Origin: JBEKZQ01 sp049509675
Lineage (GTDB): Bacteria > Planctomycetota > Planctomycetia > Pirellulales > Thermoguttaceae
Reading direction: 5' to 3'
DNA length: 17,221 nucleotides
NCBI GenBank assembly: GCA_049509675.1
Contig: JBEKZQ010000071.1
Span: 1 to 17,221 of the forward strand
Part shown: positions 12,210-17,221 of the stretch, piece by piece
How positions within the stretch are numbered: the first letter of the stretch is position 1
Layout: every line of letters starts with the position of its first letter
Notes under the pieces: generated by a model
Told to the model about the DNA's origin: nothing
Databases searched by the model: none
Seen by the model: only the letters and a program-made list of their open reading frames with translations
Translations under genes and position numbers: made by a program

Positions 12210-13580
12210 TCATTCCGGCAACGGCCGGCCCTTGGTTTCGGGGGCGAGCCAGATCAGCACCAGGCCGAGGGCATAGACCGAGGTGATGGCGGCCATGGCG
12301 CGGCCGTAGTCGCCGCCCATCAAGCCCACCCACTGGCCCATGCAGAGACTTCCCCCGGCGGCCACCAGGCGTCCGAAATTGAAGCACAGACCTTGCCCGG
12401 TGGCCCGCACCCGCGTGGGGAACAGTTCGGGCAGATACAAGGGCAGCCAGCCGTAGAAGGCGGCAGTTATCGCGCCGGTGATGGCCACCATCACGAGGAA
12501 GCCCGCGTCGTACGTCACCAGGCGGAACAGGTAGTGGCAGGTCACCAGCGACAGCAAACACAGACCGAAATACGTGGGCCGTCGTCCCAGGGCGCCGCCC
12601 ACCAGCGGGGCCACGAAGCAGCCCACGATTGCGCCCAGCGACAGCACCAATTGGGCCAGGGATCGGGCGTGGGACGTTTCGTCGCGGATCGGCCGCCACT
12701 GCTCTTCGCTGAGCGCCGCCACCAGCACGGCGTGTTTCTGCTGGGGTTGGGCGGCTTCGTCGAACTCGGCCAGCGCGGCCCCCTGCAAGACGCGCCGCCC
12801 CGCCGCGATCTCGGCCATCTGATCGACCCAGATGGGGACCCAGCCCGAGACGGCGGCCCAGGTGCCGATCAGCGGAATGGCCGAAAAGACCATGGCCAGC
12901 AGAGTCTTGCGCAGCAGTCCGGGGCAAAAGATTTCCACCACCGGGCTGCGGCCGCCCTTCGCTGCCGCCGCCTTCCAACGCTCCGACTCGGGAACCAGCG
13001 CGATGATCGCCAGGGCCAGCAGGGCCGGGGAGGCGCCCACCAACATCAGCCAACGCCAATCGTGCGTGGTCACGCAGCGGGTCATGGCCACCAGGGCGAT
13101 CAGCAGAAAGCCCACGTTCGAGGCGGCGCCGATCGCCCCGGCCAACTTGGGCCGGTGTCGCTGCGGCCAGCATTCCATGACCAGGGCCACGCCCAGCGAC
13201 CATTGGCCGCCCATTCCCAACGCGGCCAGGAATCGGTAGACCCCCAACTGCAAAGCGCTGCCGGCAAAGTAGCAGGCCCCCGTGAAGAGCGAATAGGCCA
13301 GGATGCTCAACGTCATGGCGCGGACGCGGCCGATCTTGTCGCCCAGCCAACCGAAGAGCAGTCCCCCCGCCGCCGCGCCCACCAGAAAGCAGGCCACGAT
13401 GATGCTGTTCCAGGAGGCGATCACCGCGTCGTCGGTGATGCCCAGCACGTCTTGCAGGGCGGGCCGGGCCACCAGCGGAAACAGCCCCAGTTGCATGCCG
13501 TCGAACATCCACCCCAGGAACGCAGCCGCCAGCACCACCCACTGGTCGCGACGGAGCGACTTGCTTTCGGTTTCGGCCAT
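12210..13580 (-). CDS. MFS transporter, sugar-porter-like
   Basis: This is a 456-residue inner-membrane protein with about 12 hydrophobic helices. MFS signatures are GWLGDKIGR (77-85) between helices 2 and 3, PESERW (197-202) after helix 6, and LPELFPTRVRATGQG (383-397) and PETKG (447-451) near the end; the last three are typical of the sugar porter and related proton symporter families. A hydrophilic insert of roughly 55 residues (about 251-308) lies after helix 7, longer than usual. ATG 13580 is chosen because the cytoplasmic N-terminus then begins MAETESKSLRRDQW just before helix 1; the open frame further upstream translates repeat DNA. AGGGAA lies upstream at a longish spacing. Divergent from nagA, which suggests uptake of an amino sugar or its derivative. 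Confidence 0.9.
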   Translation of the reverse strand: MAETESKSLRRDQWVVLAAAFLGWMFDGMQLGLFPLVARPALQDVLGITDDAVIASWNSIIVACFLVGAAAGGLLFGWLGDKIGRVRAMTLSILAYSLFTGACYFAGSALQLGVYRFLAALGMGGQWSLGVALVMECWPQRHRPKLAGAIGAASNVGFLLIALVAMTRCVTTHDWRWLMLVGASPALLALAIIALVPESERWKAAAAKGGRSPVVEIFCPGLLRKTLLAMVFSAIPLIGTWAAVSGWVPIWVDQMAEIAAGRRVLQGAALAEFDEAAQPQQKHAVLVAALSEEQWRPIRDETSHARSLAQLVLSLGAIVGCFVAPLVGGALGRRPTYFGLCLLSLVTCHYLFRLVTYDAGFLVMVAITGAITAAFYGWLPLYLPELFPTRVRATGQGLCFNFGRLVAAGGSLCMGQWVGLMGGDYGRAMAAITSVYALGLVLIWLAPETKGRPLPE

Positions 13581-13929
13581 AGTATATTCCCTGTTCTTCC
13601 GCTGGGCGCCACTGGCTTGCCAGTGCTTTTCTATGTCGGTTCTTGCAGCGTGGAATCGCCGGAGACCTCTCCGCGCGGTTCGTCGGCAAGCATGGGAGGT
13701 ATTCGCAGGGCGCGGAACAACTGCGGGCTCTTGACCTCGCTCGCACGCCACTGCTTTGGCAACTTCTCGCCGCAAGACCCCTCCGAAAAGCACGGGCAAG
13801 CCTGACACCCACCATGCCTACGCCCGGCTACGTCGGAAACGCGTCAAGCGCGCGACAAATCGTCTGCCAGAAAACTTTACCGCACGCCCATTCTGCCTGA
13901 GGTGTACACGGAAGTCAATGCGCACTACA
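13581..13929. other. 349-bp divergent intergenic region
   Basis: This stretch separates the transporter and nagA. It holds a copy of the CACTGGC palindrome (13599-13626) right beside the transporter start, then about 290 GC-rich bases without a supported gene. A TACAAT box (13926-13931) overlaps the proposed nagA start and is probably coincidental. No clear paired promoters are seen. Confidence 0.45.
13599..13626 (-). repeat. CACTGGC/GCCAGTG palindromic repeat, copy before the transporter gene
   Basis: Read on the minus strand, this is GCACTGGC, A, AGCCAGTGGC, G, CCCAGCGG, differing from the copy at 4135-4163 by one base missing and two substitutions. It ends 18 bases before ATG 13580 and could affect translation as a hairpin in the leader. 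Confidence 0.65.
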
Positions 13930-14907
13930 ATGGAAGCCATGCGAAACGAAGCAGGCTATGTCGATCTGCAACTGAACGGCTACAAGGGGGTCGACTTCAA
14001 CGCCGACTACCTATCGGCCGAGGCCTGTCACGAGGCCTGCGCGCAGCTTATGCGCGACGGCGTGGCGGGCGTTCTGGCCACGATCGTCACCGACGCGCCG
14101 GACCGCATGGCGGCGCGGCTGGCGCGATTGGCTGCCATCCGCCGGCAGGACGAACTGGTGGCCCGAGTGTTTTGGGGAGTCCACATCGAGGGACCATTCC
14201 TCAATGCGTCGTCGGGCTACGTGGGCGCCCATCCCGTCGAGCACGTCCGGCCCGCCGACGTGGACATCCTCGCGCGCCTCTTGGAGGCCGCCGCCGGCCT
14301 GACCCGCATCGTCACCCTGGCGCCGGAGGTCGATGAAGGGATGAAAGTCGTCCGCTTCCTGGCCGAGCGGGGAATCGTGGCGTCGGCCGGGCACAGCAAC
14401 GCGAGCCTCGATCAGCTCCGCGCGGCGATCGACGCCGGCCTGTCGATGTTCACCCACCTGGGCAACGGCTGCCCCATGTGGCTGCACCGCCACGACAACA
14501 TCATCCAACGCGTGCTGAGCCTGGCCCCCCGGCTGTGGATTTCGCTGATCGGCGACGGCGTCCACGTGACTCCGCCCGCCCTGGGAAACTATCTGCGCGC
14601 CGCCGGCATCGAGCGGTCGATCATCGTCAGCGACGGCATCTCGGCCGCCGGCCTGGGGCCCGGTCGCTACGCGATCGGCAGTCAGACCGTCGACGTGGGC
14701 GAGGACCTGGTCGCGCAGGCCGCCGATCGTTCGCACTTCGTCGGCGCCACGGCCACCATGCCGCAAATCGCCCAGCGGCTCAAGCAGGGGCTGGGCCTGT
14801 CGGATGAGGCGATCCATCAACTGCTATACGTCAATCCGTGCCGCGTGCTGGGCGTTGCAACCGAAGGAGAATCGCAGGGTGTCAATGGCTCTGCCAGCGT
14901 TTCCTGA
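13930..14907 (+). CDS. nagA: N-acetylglucosamine-6-phosphate deacetylase
   Basis: This is a 325-residue cytoplasmic amidohydrolase that removes acetate from GlcNAc-6-phosphate to feed amino-sugar catabolism. Counted from ATG 13930, the residues matching E. coli NagA are Gln14/Asn16 (LQLNG), Glu87 (HIEGPF), His155 (AGHSN), His176 (THLGNG), His212 (GDGVH) and Asp235 (SDGIS), with near-identical spacing. The protein begins almost directly at the barrel (GYVDLQLNGYKGVDFN), so the roughly 50-residue N-terminal beta-sandwich strand set of E. coli NagA is absent. Starts at 13918, 13930 and 13939 are all possible; none has a strong ribosome site. The last residues (NGSASVS) and the stop are encoded within an inverted repeat. 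Divergent from the transporter. Confidence 0.9.
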   Translation: MEAMRNEAGYVDLQLNGYKGVDFNADYLSAEACHEACAQLMRDGVAGVLATIVTDAPDRMAARLARLAAIRRQDELVARVFWGVHIEGPFLNASSGYVGAHPVEHVRPADVDILARLLEAAAGLTRIVTLAPEVDEGMKVVRFLAERGIVASAGHSNASLDQLRAAIDAGLSMFTHLGNGCPMWLHRHDNIIQRVLSLAPRLWISLIGDGVHVTPPALGNYLRAAGIERSIIVSDGISAAGLGPGRYAIGSQTVDVGEDLVAQAADRSHFVGATATMPQIAQRLKQGLGLSDEAIHQLLYVNPCRVLGVATEGESQGVNGSASVS

Positions 14908-14947
14908 GAGTTGTAGAGCCCGAAAACACTGGCAGAGCCAGTGGCAC
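14887..14947. repeat. Inverted repeat spanning the nagA stop, with the third CACTGGC copy
   Basis: GGCTCTGCCAGCGTTT (14887-14902) pairs with AAACACTGGCAGAGCC (14924-14939) at 15 of 16 positions, enclosing the nagA TGA (14905-14907). The right arm also belongs to a second, local hairpin, CACTGGC (14927-14933) with GCCAGTG (14936-14942), so the two folds exclude each other. The element sits between convergent genes and may terminate transcription from both sides, although it has no long T tract. Confidence 0.6.
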
Positions 14948-14960
14948 ACGACGCAGCCAC

Positions 14961-16988
14961 TTACCGTCCGCGGCCGGCCTCTTCTTCCAAACCGTAACGG
15001 CGGATCTTGCGGTCCAGCGTGGATCGCTCGATGCCCAAAATGTTCGAGGTGCGGCTCTTGTTCCAGTTGGTGTGGTTCAGCGTGGCGAGGATGAAGCGGC
15101 GCTCGATGTCCTCCAGCGAGGCGGGCAGGAATTCCTCGGCCAGGGCCTGGGCCTCCGCCGTGTCGCCGGCCGTGGAAAGCTTGGTCAGCAACAGGTCCTC
15201 TTGATCGATCTCCGCGCCGCGGCACAGAACCACCGCCCGCTCGATGACGTTCTTCAGCTCCCGCACGTTGCCCGGCCAGAGGTAACGCAGCAACTGTTCG
15301 CGGGCGGCGGGGGTAAAGCCCTGGATTTTGCGGCCGGTTTCGGTGTTGAAGCGGTGCAGGAAATGGTCGGCCAGGAGGGGGATGTCCTCGGGCCGCTTGC
15401 GCAGCGCGGGCACCACGATTTCCAGAACCCGCAGGCGGAAGAACAGATCGCGGCGGAATCGCCCGTCGGCCACGTCGCGTTCCAGGTCGCGGTTGGTGGC
15501 GGCGATGACCCGCACCTCGACGGTGATCGGCTTGCTGCCGCCCACGCGCTCGAAGGGCTGGCCTTCCAGCACGCGGAGGAACTTGGCCTGGATGGCGGGG
15601 CTCATTTCGCCGATCTCGTCGAGCATGAGCGTGCCTTTGTGGGCGGCCTCGAACTTGCCGATCTTCCGCTCGGTGGCCCCCGTGAAGGCGCCCCGCTCGT
15701 GGCCGAACAACTCGCTGGCCAGCAGTTCGGTGGACAAGGCCGCACAGTTCAGACAGACGAACACCTGGTCGCGGCGGGGGCTGGAATAATGGATGGCGCG
15801 GGCCACGAGCTCCTTGCCCACGCCGCTCTCGCCGCGGATCAACACGGTGGCGTGGCTGGCGGCCGCCCGGCTGATCTCCTCGGTGACCTGCCGGATCACC
15901 GCGCTGTGGCCGAGCATCTCGCTGTTCACGCCCAGCCGTTCGCGGAGCTGCACGTTTTCCGTGCGGACTTTGCTGAGCTTCTCGGCCAGTTCCTGGCGGT
16001 GCTTGAGATTCTCCAGGGCCACGGCCACGGTGTCGGCCACGGCCAGCGTGAACTCCAGGTCGTCGGGGTCGGCCGCCCGCGCCGCGTCGGTCGAGTACAG
16101 GTGGATCACGCCCAGGACGGTGCGGGCATGGCGCACCGGGGCGCAGATCACGCTGGTCGTATGGATCTCGCCGTGGCTGTCGCGGCTGCCCAGCGTGCTA
16201 TCGCCCATGACGTTTCGGGCCAACACGGCCTCGCCCTCGCGCATCACGGTGGTGGCCAGTTCGTGCGAGACGCGTTGGTAGTGCCGCGGCGATGCGCTTT
16301 GCGAGGAGATCACCTCCAGGGCCTGGGCGCGGGGCGGACCATCGTAGCCCCGTGGCAGCAAGAGCACGGCGCCGCCGTCGGTGTGGGTCTCCTGCACCAG
16401 GCCGCGCAAGGCCAACTCGGCCACGGCGGCCGGGTCGGGGGCCTTGGCCAACTCGAACGCCAACCGGCACAGCTTGGCCGCCGCCCGGCCGATCTTCGAG
16501 GTCCCGCTCTCGTCTTCTTCCTCCGGCTCCAGGAACCGCGTCTGCCCACGGCGATGCGTGATGGTCGTCGGGCCGGGCTCGCTCAAGATGCTGCGATCAT
16601 CCTCCGGAGCGCCTGCGGGCGACAGGGCGTCCTTGTCGCTCATCGGCCGCAGCAAGGCGCTGGAATCGGCGGAAAAAGCGTCGGCCAGGCGATGCACGAA
16701 TACCAGTTGCGAGCGGCCAATGCGGACGATGTCGCCGGGCTGCAACGGCCAGTCGCCGATGACCCGCTGGCTGCCCACCAAGGTGCCGTTGCGGCTTTCC
16801 AAATCGCGCAACGTCCATTGCCCGGCCGTATAGAACAACTCCACGTGGTTGCGGCTGCACCGCTCATCTTTGATCACCACGCAATTGGTCGGAGCGCGAC
16901 CGACCGTGACCGTTTGTCCGGGCACGAGCCGGAAAACGTCACTCCACTTGTTCCCCTCGCGGATGACGAGATAAGCTAACTGAGGCAT
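14961..16988 (-). CDS. FHA-GAF-sigma54 enhancer-binding transcriptional activator
   Basis: This is a 675-residue cytoplasmic regulator. An N-terminal FHA domain (about 1-100) has Gly30-Arg31, Ser45-x-x-His48 and Asn67-Gly68, the phosphothreonine-binding residues. A GAF domain (about 170-325) ends in LGVIHLYS and is followed by a coiled coil (325-352). The AAA+ sigma-54 domain has Walker A GESGVGKE (386-393), the GAFTGA loop (433-438), Walker B LMLDEIGE (454-461), the arginine-finger region FRRDLFFRL (511-519) and WPGN (571-574). A Fis-type helix-turn-helix closes the protein (626-672: NKSRTSNILGIERSTLDRKI). All parts needed for ATP-driven sigma-54 activation are present. It likely responds to Ser/Thr kinase signalling and a small ligand. 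There is no receiver domain and no partner kinase in the window. The ribosome site is weak. Confidence 0.93.
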   Translation of the reverse strand: MPQLAYLVIREGNKWSDVFRLVPGQTVTVGRAPTNCVVIKDERCSRNHVELFYTAGQWTLRDLESRNGTLVGSQRVIGDWPLQPGDIVRIGRSQLVFVHRLADAFSADSSALLRPMSDKDALSPAGAPEDDRSILSEPGPTTITHRRGQTRFLEPEEEDESGTSKIGRAAAKLCRLAFELAKAPDPAAVAELALRGLVQETHTDGGAVLLLPRGYDGPPRAQALEVISSQSASPRHYQRVSHELATTVMREGEAVLARNVMGDSTLGSRDSHGEIHTTSVICAPVRHARTVLGVIHLYSTDAARAADPDDLEFTLAVADTVAVALENLKHRQELAEKLSKVRTENVQLRERLGVNSEMLGHSAVIRQVTEEISRAAASHATVLIRGESGVGKELVARAIHYSSPRRDQVFVCLNCAALSTELLASELFGHERGAFTGATERKIGKFEAAHKGTLMLDEIGEMSPAIQAKFLRVLEGQPFERVGGSKPITVEVRVIAATNRDLERDVADGRFRRDLFFRLRVLEIVVPALRKRPEDIPLLADHFLHRFNTETGRKIQGFTPAAREQLLRYLWPGNVRELKNVIERAVVLCRGAEIDQEDLLLTKLSTAGDTAEAQALAEEFLPASLEDIERRFILATLNHTNWNKSRTSNILGIERSTLDRKIRRYGLEEEAGRGR

Positions 16989-16999
16989 TATCTCTAACT

Positions 17000-17016
17000 T
17001 ACCCTGCCATAGGGTA
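17000..17016. promoter_or_regulatory. Palindrome upstream of the sigma-54 activator gene
   Basis: TACCCTGCCATAGGGTA has perfect 6-bp arms and a 5-base centre, ending 11 bases before ATG 16988. It could be an operator for autoregulation or a leader hairpin near the weak ribosome site. Confidence 0.4.
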
Positions 17017-17082
17017 TTTGGGCAAGTCGCCGTATCGCCGCAGCCGCGCGGAAGCCCGCACCCCCCCGTTGGGGAAATCCGC

Positions 17083-17112
17083 TTGACTTGCGATCGTTTG
17101 CCCGGCTAATCT
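17083..17112 (+). promoter_or_regulatory. Weak promoter-like sequence pointing out of the window
   Basis: TTGACT (17083-17088), an 18-base spacer and TAATCT (17107-17112) could serve a gene beyond the right edge. The -10 is poor. Confidence 0.2.
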
Positions 17113-17156
17113 GTTGAAGAAAGGCCGCAAGGCGAATCCTTCTTGCTGGCCGAAAA

Positions 17157-17206
17157 CCCTCACCCCGGCCCTCTCCCGCGTTTCGCTTCGGCACGATGGG
17201 AGAGGG
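17157..17206 (-). repeat. CCCTCACCC...CCCTCTCCC hairpin repeat, second copy
   Basis: CCCTCACCC (17157-17165), CCCTCTCCC (17169-17177) and GGGAGAGGG (17198-17206) are the same three blocks as at 9639-9672, in inverted order. Here the hairpin loop is 20 bases instead of 3. The copy lies in intergenic DNA at the window edge. Confidence 0.6.
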
Positions 17207-17221
17207 GGACCGCGTGCGTAC

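Noticed and set aside
12132..13805. Long plus-strand frame opposite the transporter
   Set aside because: It is a Gln/His/Gly-rich shadow of the MFS gene, and its ends run into repeat DNA.
13581..13808. N-terminal extension of the MFS transporter
   Set aside because: It translates the CACTGGC repeat and noncoding GC-rich DNA, and it would put an Arg-rich 76-residue tail before helix 1.
14838..16979. Long open frame antisense to the sigma-54 activator
   Set aside because: The activator has every expected motif; the antisense translation is Gly/His/Gln-rich low-complexity sequence without any recognisable fold.

Overview
The window is GC-rich, densely coding bacterial DNA. It most resembles a Planctomycetota genome, probably a Pirellulales-type lineage. 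The grounds are two Gfo/Idh/MocA oxidoreductases with Tat leaders of the SRRNFL/NRRTFL type, an exported tandem alpha/beta-hydrolase, an FHA-GAF-sigma54 activator, and several families of palindromic intergenic repeats. This placement is inference from gene style; there is no rRNA or other marker gene.

Layout: (1) 1-1000 holds the 3' end of a gene, a membrane-anchored hypothetical protein and a convergent small membrane protein. (2) 1028-1446 is a HicB/HicA toxin-antitoxin pair. (3) 1508-9626 is a carbohydrate block: a sugar isomerase/epimerase (minus), an exported GH39-like glycosidase (plus), a Tat oxidoreductase and an exported tandem esterase-like protein (both minus), and a divergent second Tat oxidoreductase (plus). 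(4) About 9630-12200 is a repeat-rich, gene-poor stretch that looks richer in A+T. It holds a possibly truncated RelE/barnase-like protein, two tiny Cys-rich proteins, an orphan 152-residue protein, and a 209-bp composite palindrome. (5) 12210-14907 is a divergent pair: an MFS sugar-porter-type transporter and an N-acetylglucosamine-6-phosphate deacetylase (NagA). (6) 14961-16988 is an FHA-GAF-sigma54 enhancer-binding protein. The window ends in an intergenic repeat.

Working together: block 3 reads as envelope-located breakdown of decorated glycosides. A glycosidase and an esterase release sugars or acyl groups, Tat-exported oxidoreductases modify them, and a cytoplasmic isomerase feeds metabolism. 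The transporter and nagA suggest uptake and amino-sugar catabolism. The regulator may control neighbouring genes through sigma-54, but none of the promoters I could make out here is of the -24/-12 type.

The most unusual signals are: a tandem hydrolase whose first copy has lost the nucleophile serine; a nearly identical 17-bp promoter box in front of two adjacent genes; a palindromic repeat family present inside coding DNA, at a stop codon and next to a start codon; and two large composite palindromes of MITE or REP type. I found no CRISPR array, tRNA, rRNA, intact transposase or origin.
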